Both the position numbers and the translations under genes were made by a program. A stretch of DNA of 64,000 bases. Origin: Hallerella sp963652365 (GTDB lineage: Bacteria > Fibrobacterota > Fibrobacteria > Fibrobacterales > Fibrobacteraceae). Below, piece after piece: positions 6,978 through 15,850 of this stretch. A model generated the notes under the pieces. That model saw nothing but the letters and a program-made list of their open reading frames with translations. It searched no databases and was not told the DNA's origin. Numbering within the stretch: the first letter of the stretch is position 1; the number at the start of each line of letters is the position of its first letter. The stretch spans positions 1-64,000 of the forward strand of contig CAVJTH010000005.1 in the NCBI GenBank assembly GCA_963652365.1, read 5' to 3'.

Positions 6978-8423
6978 CTAGCGAATCGTCAGCTTTCCGG
7001 ACCTCGCACCACGAACCTTCCAGAGGTAGGAACCGTCGGGAATGTCCAGGCCGATGGTCTGGGTGCCTGCATGCAGGGGAACGCTCAGAACCTTGTTCCC
7101 TAGCATGTCGAAGATTTCGATTCGCTCGGAAACGCTCGAACGCACTTGCAGTTCGCGCCCTTCGAGAATCTGGATGGAAACGGTTTTGCGGAGGGGGTTC
7201 GCCATGTCGAAAAGGGAAGTCTTGTCCGGGTCTGTCCCGCTTGCGCAATTCGGCTTTTCACCGCTGACGATGTTCACCCAGCCGTTGCTTTCGTAATCGT
7301 TGATCGTTCCGCTGGCGACATAGACATAGTAGCCGCCGTCCTTTGTTTCGGGCTTTGCGTTGTAGTTGCAATCGTCCCATTCGTCGCCACAGGTGTTGGA
7401 TTCTCCGTTGATGGAAACCGTGGAACCGAGCGATGGTTGGATGACTTCAAAGTCGCGGATATAGAGGCATTCGCCGCTTGCGGGAATGCTTGCGGAATTT
7501 CCGATGACATCGGCAAAGGCTGCGCCGCCGCAGAACGCCGGATCGTAATCGCTGCATGTCGGATTGGCCGCAATTGCCGAGCTGCTGGAACTTGCGGCGC
7601 CGCTTGAACTCGACGAGGTCTCGCTTGGGCTGGATTCGCCGTCGTCGCAGGAACTTCCGATGCAGAGGATGTTCTTGGTGACGTTTGCGCTGCCTCTTGC
7701 CGTTCCGGTGTTTCCCGTATAGGATTCCACCTTCATCGCGACTTCGTAGAGCTTGTTCATCGGCATGCCCGCCTTGGCCCATTCCGCAAAATGCCTGGAC
7801 ACGGTAACGCGTCCGCTTGTCCTGTGGCTCGCCGTGCTGGCCGGGTAGCTGAAATACTGCTTGAAGTTCCCGTTGCCCGTGAGCATCGGCTGTCCGATCC
7901 GGTCGCATTCCGTGAAGTTGTAGAGAATGCCGTCGATCGTCGCCGAGCCTTTTTGCGTGCAGTTGGTACCGCTGGTCGCGGAGTTGTAGCTTCCCCTGTC
8001 CTGGATGATGTAGTATTCGATCTGGTCGGAAAAATTCGAAGGCTGCGTGCCGGAGGCGAAGTATCCCCAGCCGTAGATTCCTAGCATCTTGACATTGTCC
8101 GAAGAGCTCCAGGTCGCTTCGAAGTCGATGGTGATGGTCCCGACGGAGGAGACCGTCTCGTTGTTCTTGAATTTTTTCCCGGAACGGGAGAGAACGTTGA
8201 CCGTTCCGCTCCATTCCGCGGAAAATGTCCCGCCGTTTTCCGGCTTCGAATCCGCCGTGATGGTGAGACTCGCGGTTCCCGTGCCGTTCTGGCTCCATAG
8301 TTCGTAGTCGTAGCCGTTGACGGTCCGCATCTGCTGGGAAGTGCCGTTTGAGCATGTCAGGACCTCTCCGGCCCAAAGCGAGGCGCAGCCGAGAATCAGG
8401 GGAAAGATAAGCTTCAGGTTCAT
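6978..8423 (-). CDS. Secreted GH11 endo-1,4-beta-xylanase with Ser-rich linker and C-terminal sorting-type domain
   Basis: The 481-residue protein begins with a signal sequence. Signal peptidase I could cut after SLWA, while a lipobox-like LILGC at Cys13 leaves lipoprotein status open. Residues about 30-250 are a GH11 domain. Glu136 in IEYYII is the predicted nucleophile and Glu233 in AMKVESY the acid/base, and the HFAEWAKAGM stretch is typical of the family. A poly-Ser linker (about 263-286) of Fibrobacter style follows, then a Cys-containing module of about 110 residues that may bind carbohydrate, then a C-terminal ~70-residue beta domain with IEIFDMLGNKV resembling type IX secretion sorting domains. 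It should hydrolyse xylan outside the cell. It is monocistronic, with a perfect terminator downstream. Confidence 0.88.
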   Translation of the reverse strand: MNLKLIFPLILGCASLWAGEVLTCSNGTSQQMRTVNGYDYELWSQNGTGTASLTITADSKPENGGTFSAEWSGTVNVLSRSGKKFKNNETVSSVGTITIDFEATWSSSDNVKMLGIYGWGYFASGTQPSNFSDQIEYYIIQDRGSYNSATSGTNCTQKGSATIDGILYNFTECDRIGQPMLTGNGNFKQYFSYPASTASHRTSGRVTVSRHFAEWAKAGMPMNKLYEVAMKVESYTGNTGTARGSANVTKNILCIGSSCDDGESSPSETSSSSSGAASSSSSAIAANPTCSDYDPAFCGGAAFADVIGNSASIPASGECLYIRDFEVIQPSLGSTVSINGESNTCGDEWDDCNYNAKPETKDGGYYVYVASGTINDYESNGWVNIVSGEKPNCASGTDPDKTSLFDMANPLRKTVSIQILEGRELQVRSSVSERIEIFDMLGNKVLSVPLHAGTQTIGLDIPDGSYLWKVRGARSGKLTIR

Positions 8424-8548
8424 GAAAATTCTCCTTTCTGTCCTATGTAAAATACGCTGAAAAGTCTCGCCGACTCCCTCGGTGATGGAAAAAGTGTTGT
8501 ATTTTGTTGTAAATTTTGGAATGACGAATTTTCAGAAAAGAGGTTCCC
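8424..8548. promoter_or_regulatory. Divergent intergenic region between xylanase and nitroreductase genes
   Basis: The 125-base AT-rich gap must carry promoters in both directions. On the plus strand, TGTATTTTG and TAAATTTTG fall about 30-50 bases before the nitroreductase ATG. An AAAGAGG Shine-Dalgarno precedes that start. On the minus strand, an AAAGGAG Shine-Dalgarno lies just upstream of the xylanase ATG. No clear operator palindrome was seen. Confidence 0.4.
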
Positions 8549-9070
8549 ATGTCTTTTATCGAACTTGCCAAGAATCGCTACAGCTGCCGTTCGTTTTCCG
8601 GCAGGGCGGTGGAAAGGGAAAAAATCGAATCGGTTCTCGAAGCGGGCCGTATCGCTCCGACGGCGACAAACTCCCAGCCTGTTCGCGTGAGGGTTCTTGA
8701 AACTCCCGAAGCGGTCGAAAAGATTCGCGGACTGACCCGGATGGCATACAATGCGCCGATCGTGCTGATGGTTTCCTACGACAGGGCAAAAAGCTATCGG
8801 GCTTCGAAATACGGCGACGATCACGACTGCGGACCCGAAGACGCGAGCATTGTCACGACGCACATGATGCTCGAAGCGACCGATCTGGGATTGAATACGC
8901 TCTGGGCGCGAGGCTTCAACGCCGAAACGATCGAAAAGGCCTTTGGCTTTTCGGAAGACGAGAAGCTCGTCTGCCTGCTCGATCTGGGCTATGCGGATCC
9001 GCAGCATGGAAAGCCTTCGCCGAAACATTCCGTGCGAAAGTCCCTTGCGGAATTCGCCTCGACTCTTTGA
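8549..9070 (+). CDS. Nitroreductase-family flavoprotein
   Basis: The 173-residue protein has the FMN-binding signature of small nitroreductases: an N-terminal RYSCRSFSGRAV motif (the Arg pair that contacts the FMN phosphate), APTATNSQPVRV, and a GLNTLWARGFN segment near residue 115. It likely reduces nitro compounds or quinones with NAD(P)H in the cytoplasm, but substrates cannot be read from sequence. It is on the short side for the family, close to the clostridial-type minimal members. A good RBS precedes the ATG. The stop codon abuts the next start, so it is cotranscribed with the glycosylase-like gene. Confidence 0.85.
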   Translation: MSFIELAKNRYSCRSFSGRAVEREKIESVLEAGRIAPTATNSQPVRVRVLETPEAVEKIRGLTRMAYNAPIVLMVSYDRAKSYRASKYGDDHDCGPEDASIVTTHMMLEATDLGLNTLWARGFNAETIEKAFGFSEDEKLVCLLDLGYADPQHGKPSPKHSVRKSLAEFASTL

Positions 9071-9667
9071 ATGCCGCGTTGCATGGAACTTCGCGTGGAA
9101 AGACATCCGCTAGAACCCTTTTTGCCAAGCCGCGCGAAACTCCTGATTCTCGGAAGCTTTCCTCCTCCGAGAATGCGCTGGTGCATGGATTTTTACTACC
9201 CGAATTTCAACAACGACATGTGGCGAATCCTTGGAAAGGTCTTTTGCGGCGAAAGGGATTTCTTTGTGTGCAGCGCGGAAAGGCGTTTTGACCGTGAAAA
9301 GATTATTGACTTCCTTTCTTCCGCGGAAATCGGAATCTACGATGCGGCGGAATCCGTGGAACGCCTGAAGGGAAACGCGTCGGATGCCTTTCTAGAAGTG
9401 GTCGCTCCGACGGACCTGAAAAGGCTTCTTGCGAAAATTCCCGATTGCCGCGCCATCGTGACGACGGGAACGCTTGCGACGAAAACGGTTGCCGAAACAT
9501 TCCGGGTCGATTCGCCGCCTGTCGGCGGCAAGGTCGAAATCTTGCTCGAAACCGGGGCGCTCGGTTTGTATCGCGCGCCGAGTTCTAGCCGCGCCTATCC
9601 GCTTTCGTTCGAAAGGAAGGTCGATGCGTATCGGAAAATTTTCCTGGACGCGCAGATTTTGCGGTGA
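9071..9667 (+). CDS. Uracil-DNA-glycosylase-fold protein (DNA-deoxyinosine glycosylase-like)
   Basis: The 198-residue protein starts directly after the nitroreductase stop. LILGSFPPPRMRW at about residues 24-36 and YYPNFNNDMWRILG match the N-terminal motifs of the small UDG-superfamily members annotated as DNA-deoxyinosine (hypoxanthine) glycosylases. AIVTTGTLATKT and the APSSSRAY segment near residue 175 are the later strand and loop motifs. It should excise a deaminated base in repair, with specificity inferred only from resemblance. An ATG at 9083 is an alternative start. No terminator is visible in the 15 bases before the convergent MBOAT gene. Confidence 0.75.
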   Translation: MPRCMELRVERHPLEPFLPSRAKLLILGSFPPPRMRWCMDFYYPNFNNDMWRILGKVFCGERDFFVCSAERRFDREKIIDFLSSAEIGIYDAAESVERLKGNASDAFLEVVAPTDLKRLLAKIPDCRAIVTTGTLATKTVAETFRVDSPPVGGKVEILLETGALGLYRAPSSSRAYPLSFERKVDAYRKIFLDAQILR

Positions 9668-9682
9668 TTCCGCGCGAAATCA

Positions 9683-11530
9683 CTAGAACTGGAAATAGAT
9701 GAACGGGGGAGAATCCGCGCTGGAAAACTGGTAGATGACGAAACACGCAAGGACGGTCAAGAGGACTATCGCCCATCTGGGCAGCTTCGCAAAGAGGATT
9801 CGATAGCTGCGCTTGAAATCTTCCGGCAACCAGTGAATGGCCATTCCCAGGCAAAATACCAGAATGACGGAAATGTGCTGGAACGCCATTTGCGGAACGA
9901 GGGAAAGATCCCATGGCGTTCCTATCTGGTGAATCATGTTGCGGGCTGTTTCCCAGGCGACTTCGTTGGCTTCGGCGGGGTCGAGGTTGGAACCGGAGCG
10001 GAAAAAGAGTCGTGTCGAAGTGATGAAGATGAAGGTGAGCAGAACGTTCCAGACGAACTTGAGCCGTGGCAGAGGTCTGCGCGAAAAGAGTCCGTAGATC
10101 ATGCTCGCGTAAATTCCGAGGAAAATGATTCCGCACCAGACGGCGGCGATTCCCCAGAGAGGTTCGTAGCGGAACTTGCAGAGAAGAGCGAATGTCGCGG
10201 TCAGGAGGAACATCAGAACGGCGCGGACTTCGATTTTCTGCTTGCTCCATTGCGTGTTGAGAATCATGCCGATTCCGTTCAGCCCGCCCCAGATGATGAA
10301 GTTCCAGCTTGCGCCGTGCCAGAGCCCTCCCATCAGCTGCGTGATCATCGCGTTGGTGTGCTTGGCGATGGTTCGCCTGGAATCGGGCGCGAAGATTCCC
10401 CAGAGCGCTATCGAGAGCAACAGGATTCCCAGTGCGCAGGCGACGGCGAAGCTTCCCGAGAGGATGACGGCGATGGCGGAAATGACGAGTGTCCAGAAAA
10501 AGGTTCCGAAGCTCGCGCGGCGGTTTCCGCCGAGGGGGATGTAGAGATAGTCCCGGAGCCAGCGCGAAAGGGAAATGTGCCAGCGATGCCAGAATTCGGA
10601 CGGCCTGTCGGCCTTGTAGGGCGAGTTGAAGTTCTGCGGCAGGTGAAATCCCATCAAGAGGGCGATTCCGGTCGCGATGTCCGTGTAGCCGGAAAAATCC
10701 GCATAGACCTGGAGCGAGTAGGCAAACAGCGCAAGGAGGTTCTCGAATCCGGTAAAGAGCAGCGGGGTCTCGAAAACGCGATCGACAAACTGTGTCGCGA
10801 GAAAATCGCTCATGACGATCTTTTTGGCAAGTCCGTTCAGAATCCAGAAAATGGCGAGGGCGAAGGCGCGTCGGGAGAGAAAGTAGGGCCGATGCAGCTG
10901 GGGAATGAACCTGTCGGCGCGGATGATGGGGCCTGCGACCAGCGCCGGGAAAAATGTCAGATAAAAGCCGAAGTCGAAAAAGTTGGCAATGGGCCGAATG
11001 GTCTTCTTATAGACATCGACGACGTAGCTGATCGCCTGGAACGTGAAAAAGGAAATGCCGACGGGAAGGATGATCTGATCGACCAGCGAACTCGTGTGCA
11101 AGAATCGATTGCTCGCCGCGGCGAAAAAGTTATAGACTTTCAAATCTACCCCGAAGAGCTGGTGCAGGACGTCGAGGAAAAAGTAGGCGTACTTGAAATA
11201 TCCGAGAGTGAAGAGATCGACAAGGACAAGCGAGACGAGAAGAATAGTCCTTGGCGCCGTTCTTTGGAGCCTTTCGAGAATCCGTCCGCCGAGAAAATTG
11301 ACGGAAACGCAAAAGACGAGGAGCAACAGGTAGCTGCCGCTTGTCTTGTAGTAAAAGAAGAGGCTCGCGAAGAAGAGAAACGCGTTGCGCAGCATGATCT
11401 TGCTGTGCAGGCAGGAAAACAGCGCGAAGACGACGGCGAAAAAGGCCCAGAAGTAAAACTGCGTAAAGATCAGAGGCCTTGACGGATCGAAGAACAGCGC
11501 GCTCTGGAGAAAGTCACCGAGAAAATTCAT
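9683..11530 (-). CDS. MBOAT-family O-acyltransferase (AlgI-like)
   Basis: The 615-residue polytopic membrane protein has the AlgI-type signature NSPYKADRPSEFWHRWHISLSRWL and GGLWHGASWNF, with the catalytic His at about residue 405. MBOAT proteins of this kind pass acetyl groups across the membrane to polysaccharides. It is the last gene of a minus-strand operon and overlaps the upstream SGNH gene by four bases. An AlgI plus SGNH arrangement is the standard layout for O-acetylation of a surface polymer, so exopolysaccharide, lipopolysaccharide or peptidoglycan acetylation is the likely role, with target unknown. Length is slightly above the typical 470-520. Confidence 0.9.
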   Translation of the reverse strand: MNFLGDFLQSALFFDPSRPLIFTQFYFWAFFAVVFALFSCLHSKIMLRNAFLFFASLFFYYKTSGSYLLLLVFCVSVNFLGGRILERLQRTAPRTILLVSLVLVDLFTLGYFKYAYFFLDVLHQLFGVDLKVYNFFAAASNRFLHTSSLVDQIILPVGISFFTFQAISYVVDVYKKTIRPIANFFDFGFYLTFFPALVAGPIIRADRFIPQLHRPYFLSRRAFALAIFWILNGLAKKIVMSDFLATQFVDRVFETPLLFTGFENLLALFAYSLQVYADFSGYTDIATGIALLMGFHLPQNFNSPYKADRPSEFWHRWHISLSRWLRDYLYIPLGGNRRASFGTFFWTLVISAIAVILSGSFAVACALGILLLSIALWGIFAPDSRRTIAKHTNAMITQLMGGLWHGASWNFIIWGGLNGIGMILNTQWSKQKIEVRAVLMFLLTATFALLCKFRYEPLWGIAAVWCGIIFLGIYASMIYGLFSRRPLPRLKFVWNVLLTFIFITSTRLFFRSGSNLDPAEANEVAWETARNMIHQIGTPWDLSLVPQMAFQHISVILVFCLGMAIHWLPEDFKRSYRILFAKLPRWAIVLLTVLACFVIYQFSSADSPPFIYFQF

Positions 11531-12852
11531 CTTTTTTTCTCCGCCGGTCTGGAAATCGCGGAATCGGGAAGAATCACTTCGCGAAGAGCGTCAAAGAAAA
11601 GGTCTCCCAAAAGCTCGTAGCCGGAATTCTTGAAATGGACGTGATCCTTTTTCGCGTAATCGGCCGCGACCCAGGAATCCATGGATTGGAAGCCGCCCAT
11701 GATCTTGTACAGGTTCCAGAAGCCGCCTTTGTATTTCCTTGCCAGTTCAAAGGTCGCTTGCGCGACCAGCTCGCCATTCCGGTTCGGCCTGTTTGTCTTG
11801 GTGAAATAGCAGTCGTTGTTGGACATGAAGAGCAGTGCCGCCTTGGGGGAAACCTTCCGGATTCGGTAAACCAGGGAGTCGTAGCGCGCCTTGAACAGCG
11901 CGGGATCGAAATTTGCCACGTTCGCGTCGTTGATTCCGATGGAAAAAATGACAAGGTCCGGCGGAGAAAAATCCAGGTCTCGTTCCAGGTCCTGGAGCGA
12001 AAGATACGCTTCGAGACTTGCCCCGTTGACACCGATGGAATTATACGTCAGCCCGGAAACGGAATCGGAAAGGAAAATTCCCGTGAGCGTAAATTTCGGA
12101 ATCTTCTCGCAAAAGGCCGTGTCGGCAAACAGTGCCTCCTTTCCAAGGGAATCCAGCTTCGCGAGCGTGTCGCGCCATGCGGCTTCCGCTGCGGGATCCT
12201 TCCAGGGAAAGCGAAAGATCAGGGAATCCGCCCGTTTGGAAATTTCAAAGACGAAGCTTCCCGAAATCGAATCGCGCGTTCCCATATGCCGAACGCCGTT
12301 CTCTTCGAGCTGCAAGACGGGCTCGATGGAGTCCGTCGAAAATCCGAACAGGCGAATCTTCGTGAAGCGCCAAATCTTTTCGTTCGGAATCCGCGAATCC
12401 AGGACAATGCGAATTTCCGCGTCCGGATCGACCGTCGTCACCTGGAATCCCATCAGGCCCAAAGGCTTCTTGCGGTTCTTGAGAGCGCTCCGTTCCCACT
12501 TGAAGCGTCCGCGCTTTCGCGAAGCGTAGCTGATGGGCGTGTTGGAATTCGCCGCGGTGAACGGAAAGACGAAACCGCGAGATGCCGCCGGCAGGGGAAT
12601 GTCGCGGACGAGCCTCGAACGGATGCGGTTCGAAAAGACGTCCGCCTGGATATGGGAACCGCCGAGATGCAGGATGTTGACGGTTCCTCGCTTCGTGTAG
12701 AGCAGCGAATCCAGCTTGTGCAGGAACGGGGCGAAGGAAGAATTTCCCGCCGGAAAGACGATGTGGTTTTCGGACGAATCGATCGGCAGGTTGACCTTGT
12801 CGGCGAGGGAGATGGCGAATGCCACCAGGATCCAGGACACGATTCGCTTCAT
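11527..12852 (-). CDS. Periplasmic SGNH/GDSL hydrolase, MBOAT partner (first copy)
   Basis: The 441-residue protein has a signal peptide cleaved at about residue 17 (ISLA). Block I is ILHLGGSHIQAD with the candidate nucleophile Ser66. The middle block FSIGINDANV supplies the Asn-type oxyanion residue, and KDHVHF near the end gives the Asp-His pair. GGSHIQAD in place of GDSL is the form often seen in SGNH proteins beside MBOAT genes in the Bacteroidetes/Fibrobacter lineage. It would transfer or remove acetyl groups in the periplasm. It overlaps its neighbours on both sides by four bases. Confidence 0.82.
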   Translation of the reverse strand: MKRIVSWILVAFAISLADKVNLPIDSSENHIVFPAGNSSFAPFLHKLDSLLYTKRGTVNILHLGGSHIQADVFSNRIRSRLVRDIPLPAASRGFVFPFTAANSNTPISYASRKRGRFKWERSALKNRKKPLGLMGFQVTTVDPDAEIRIVLDSRIPNEKIWRFTKIRLFGFSTDSIEPVLQLEENGVRHMGTRDSISGSFVFEISKRADSLIFRFPWKDPAAEAAWRDTLAKLDSLGKEALFADTAFCEKIPKFTLTGIFLSDSVSGLTYNSIGVNGASLEAYLSLQDLERDLDFSPPDLVIFSIGINDANVANFDPALFKARYDSLVYRIRKVSPKAALLFMSNNDCYFTKTNRPNRNGELVAQATFELARKYKGGFWNLYKIMGGFQSMDSWVAADYAKKDHVHFKNSGYELLGDLFFDALREVILPDSAISRPAEKKR

Positions 12853-14492
12853 TGGGCATCGCCTCGGAAAAGGTCCGGGTCCCTGGATTCTCCGCCTGGC
12901 GTTCCGGAAATGGGAATCAGGACGAGCGTGTCGTTTGCGGCGACGAGCGTGTCGGTCTTGCCTTTTGCGCTGTCCCGGAACGAATGGATTTCGAAAAGCT
13001 TTTCCGAATCGATTTTCCGAGCCTTTCGGAATGCGTAATAGTCGTAATGCAGCTTGATCGCGTTGTAGAGGAGCTCTCCGATATGGGCGGCTCCGGCACG
13101 TGTAAAGTGGATGTAGTCCGGTCCGCCGAGCGGAGGTTTTTCCTTGACCCAGGAGATCATGGAGTTCTTTCCGCCCATTACGCGATACATGTCCCAGTAG
13201 GCGCAGCCGTTTTTCAGGGCGACGTTCCGAATCGTTTCGACCGTCATTTCGAGGTTCGGGTAGCTAGTCCATTTCCCGTTGACTTTCTTTGACATGTCCG
13301 CGGGACCGATAAAGAGAATGTCCGCGTCGGGAGCCGCTTTCCGGAGAGCCTGGATTTGCCGTTCGAGGGTCTTTTCGACCCAGTCGAGGTTTGCGCGGGT
13401 AACGCTTGGAACCAGATTGCCCCCGTATTCCATCAGGATGAGTTTCGCGTTGATTGCCTTGAGGGACGCGCCGAGAAGAGCGTTGTCCATCCTGGTGAAA
13501 ATGGTTCCCGAACTTCCGCGCATGGCGACATTGTCCACGCCGACGCCCGACGCTCCGTCGAGCACGATCGTGTAGAGCGAAGCCCTTCCCGAGACGGTCA
13601 GAGTGACGGATTCCGTTTCGTGGAGAAGATCCCACGTATAGACGGAAAGGTTCGGAAACGTTTCGACGTGGGGAGCGGTCGCGAGGAATTTCTGCGTGCG
13701 CGTTCGATATTCCGGCAAGGAGTCGCCGAGAACCGTATCGACGACGGCCGCCTTGTAGATGAGCCTTGTCTTGAGGTTCGCCTTGTTCGCGAGAAGACGG
13801 ACTTTCCGAAACTTTCCGGCGTTTGGAAAGTCTTTCTGGCGTCGGCTCTTCTTGAAGGAAAACGTCGCGCTGCCGTTCAGGTCGGTCACCTGGGCTAGCG
13901 GACCGTATCGGTTGTTCGGCGCATGTTCTTCCTTGGGGCCAAAGATGCGGTGCCGCGAAAGGTTTCCGATGCTGTGTCCGTTGAAGACGAACGAAGGAAT
14001 GTCGGCGAGAGGCGGAACCATTCCCGGTCCGGAACCTCCGAATAGCGCTTGAATGGCTTCGCGGAAAGTCGCCGTGATGCGGTCGCCTTCGAGCTGGGAA
14101 TCGCCGTAGTGGACGATGTGCACGACTTCGCCCGAATCCTTCGCCTGCTCGACCCGGTCAAAAAAGCGGTCGAACCAGGACGGGCTGCTGTCCGGAAAGT
14201 CGAATCGCGTGGGACCGTTCCTGAAAAAGGATTCGTAAAAGCCTAGCGAATCCGCGTATTCGGCAAACTGTCGCGCGCGCGTTTCGGCAAGCATCTTCCG
14301 GATCTGCTCTTCGGGATCGGGTTTCGCCGAATCGGAAAGCTCCTCCTGCGTTTCCGCGATCTTTTCCTTCAGGGACGGAAACCGCAGCGTGAAGGGCCCG
14401 ACGGGAATTCCCTCGCTCGGAAATCCGAGCGAAAGCGCGCCGAGCAGGGCGAAGACGACGAGGATGAAGAACAGCGTGCGGAATGGCGTCAT
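12849..14492 (-). CDS. SGNH/GDSL hydrolase with N-terminal membrane anchor, MBOAT partner (second copy)
   Basis: The 547-residue protein starts with one hydrophobic segment (about residues 7-24) that is probably a signal anchor. Block I is IVHYGDSQLEGD, a classic GDS serine motif. A later block, MEYGGNLV, precedes ILFIGPADMS, and GGPDYIHFTRAG gives the C-terminal Asp-His pair. It is paralogous in layout to the next gene but clearly different in sequence. It overlaps that gene by four bases and sits six bases after hisS. Two SGNH proteins with one MBOAT suggest separate transfer and editing steps on the same polymer; that is inference. Confidence 0.82.
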   Translation of the reverse strand: MTPFRTLFFILVVFALLGALSLGFPSEGIPVGPFTLRFPSLKEKIAETQEELSDSAKPDPEEQIRKMLAETRARQFAEYADSLGFYESFFRNGPTRFDFPDSSPSWFDRFFDRVEQAKDSGEVVHIVHYGDSQLEGDRITATFREAIQALFGGSGPGMVPPLADIPSFVFNGHSIGNLSRHRIFGPKEEHAPNNRYGPLAQVTDLNGSATFSFKKSRRQKDFPNAGKFRKVRLLANKANLKTRLIYKAAVVDTVLGDSLPEYRTRTQKFLATAPHVETFPNLSVYTWDLLHETESVTLTVSGRASLYTIVLDGASGVGVDNVAMRGSSGTIFTRMDNALLGASLKAINAKLILMEYGGNLVPSVTRANLDWVEKTLERQIQALRKAAPDADILFIGPADMSKKVNGKWTSYPNLEMTVETIRNVALKNGCAYWDMYRVMGGKNSMISWVKEKPPLGGPDYIHFTRAGAAHIGELLYNAIKLHYDYYAFRKARKIDSEKLFEIHSFRDSAKGKTDTLVAANDTLVLIPISGTPGGESRDPDLFRGDAQ

Positions 14493-14498
14493 CGGACG

Positions 14499-15788
14499 TC
14501 AGGCCTTGAGCTTCGCGATTTCGTCGAGCGTGCCTGCCCCGGGCGTACCCGAGGAGAGAATCTTGTATTCGAATCCGCCTGCGGGAGCCTTTTCCCCATC
14601 GACATAGACGACGACTTGCGCTCCCTGGGCGTTTGCCTGTTCCATCTGCTTTCCGAGCTTTGCCGGCGCGAGCGGATGGCTTACGGTAAAGCCGCGTCCG
14701 CGAAGTTCGCTCGCGACGGAAAAGATTCTGTCCATGTCGTTTGTAAAGCTCGCGACAAAGAAGTCGAGCGATTGCCTCGACGAGGGCAGGAGTCCGCGTT
14801 CTTCGAGAAGGTTCGCAAGGACCACGTCTCCCATGCCGAATCCCACGCCGGGAACCTTTTGCCCGCCGAGCTTTTCGGTGAGGCTGTCGTAGCGTCCGCC
14901 GCCGGCGATTGCGCGCATGGATTTTCCCTTGTCGAAGACTTCGAACACGATGCCCGTGTAATAGGCCAGTCCGCGGACAATCGAAAGGTCTAGCGCGACC
15001 GAGCTCGACGCTCCCGAATGTTCGAGCGTCCGGAAGAGCTTCCGGATTTCGTCGAGGGCTTCCCGGGAAGCTTCGCCCTGGATTCGGGAGGCGACGTCTT
15101 CGATGTCTTTCGAATCCATCAGGCTGTCGAGCTTTTGCGTCTGCTCTTCGGAAAGGCCCGCTTCGGCGAGTTCCCGGTAAAAGTCGCTCTTCTCGATTTT
15201 CAGGCGACGGTCGAGCACCGGATAGACTCTTGACGCGTCGGGAACGCCGATTTCTTCGAGAAACGCGTTGAGAAGCTTTCGGCTGGAGACTCCGATGCAG
15301 AAGTCGCCCGGCTTGAGCCCGAAGTCCTGGAGCATGGAGGCGATGGCGGAAAGAAGGTCCGCTTCGGCGTAGATGCTTTCCGTTCCGATGATGTCGAGAT
15401 TCAGCTGGAAGAATTCGCGGAGGCGTCCTTTCTGGGCGCGTTCGTAGCGGAAAAGCCTCGGCATGCTGAACCACTTGAAGGGCTTTCGGAGGGAATTCCC
15501 CTTTTGAATGACAAGCCTCGCGAGGGTAGGGGTCATTTCGGGGCGCAGGGCGATATGGCGTCCGCCCTTGTCCATGAAGTCGTAGAGCTGGCTGACGATT
15601 TCGTCGCCCGACTTTCCCGTGTAGAGTTCCAGGTGCTCGAACATCGGGCCTTCGTATTCTTCGTATCCAAAGCGAAGGGCCGCCTTGCGCCAGGTGTCAA
15701 GGATATAGTTCTGAATCCGCATGGATTCGGGGTAAAAGTCGCGCGTGCCCTTGGGGAGCGGAGGCGTTTGCATCTTTGTCGTAGTCAT
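14499..15788 (-). CDS. hisS: Histidyl-tRNA synthetase
   Basis: HisS charges tRNA-His in the cytoplasm. The 429 residues match the bacterial class II enzyme. PLPKGTRDFYPE at the N-terminus, the motif 1 region around GPMFEHLELYTGKSGD, motif 2 FRYERAQKGRLREFFQ, the histidine-A motif RGLAYYTGIVFEV and a C-terminal anticodon-binding domain are all present. It is the first gene of the O-acetylation operon, with six bases to the next start. A TACCTTTG octamer on the minus strand ends seven bases before the ATG, so the transcript may have almost no leader. Confidence 0.96.
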   Translation of the reverse strand: MTTTKMQTPPLPKGTRDFYPESMRIQNYILDTWRKAALRFGYEEYEGPMFEHLELYTGKSGDEIVSQLYDFMDKGGRHIALRPEMTPTLARLVIQKGNSLRKPFKWFSMPRLFRYERAQKGRLREFFQLNLDIIGTESIYAEADLLSAIASMLQDFGLKPGDFCIGVSSRKLLNAFLEEIGVPDASRVYPVLDRRLKIEKSDFYRELAEAGLSEEQTQKLDSLMDSKDIEDVASRIQGEASREALDEIRKLFRTLEHSGASSSVALDLSIVRGLAYYTGIVFEVFDKGKSMRAIAGGGRYDSLTEKLGGQKVPGVGFGMGDVVLANLLEERGLLPSSRQSLDFFVASFTNDMDRIFSVASELRGRGFTVSHPLAPAKLGKQMEQANAQGAQVVVYVDGEKAPAGGFEYKILSSGTPGAGTLDEIAKLKA

Positions 15789-15795
15789 ACGCAGG

Positions 15796-15803
15796 CAAAG
15801 GTA
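15796..15803 (-). promoter_or_regulatory. -7/-10 like element for hisS
   Basis: TACCTTTG on the minus strand matches TAnnTTTG exactly and ends seven bases before the hisS ATG. It shares a 62-base divergent gap with the surE promoter. Confidence 0.45.
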
Positions 15804-15835
15804 GTAAAAAGGGCGACAGAAACGTTTTCATTTTC

Positions 15836-15843
15836 TATCTTTA
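15836..15843 (+). promoter_or_regulatory. -7/-10 like element for surE
   Basis: TATCTTTA ends seven bases before the surE ATG. No Shine-Dalgarno lies between them beyond CGGGT. Confidence 0.45.
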
Positions 15844-15850
15844 TCGGGTA

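Noticed and set aside
9833..11482. Long plus-strand frame opposite the MBOAT gene
   Set aside because: Highly charged low-complexity translation that mirrors the transmembrane codons of the real gene; no start signal.
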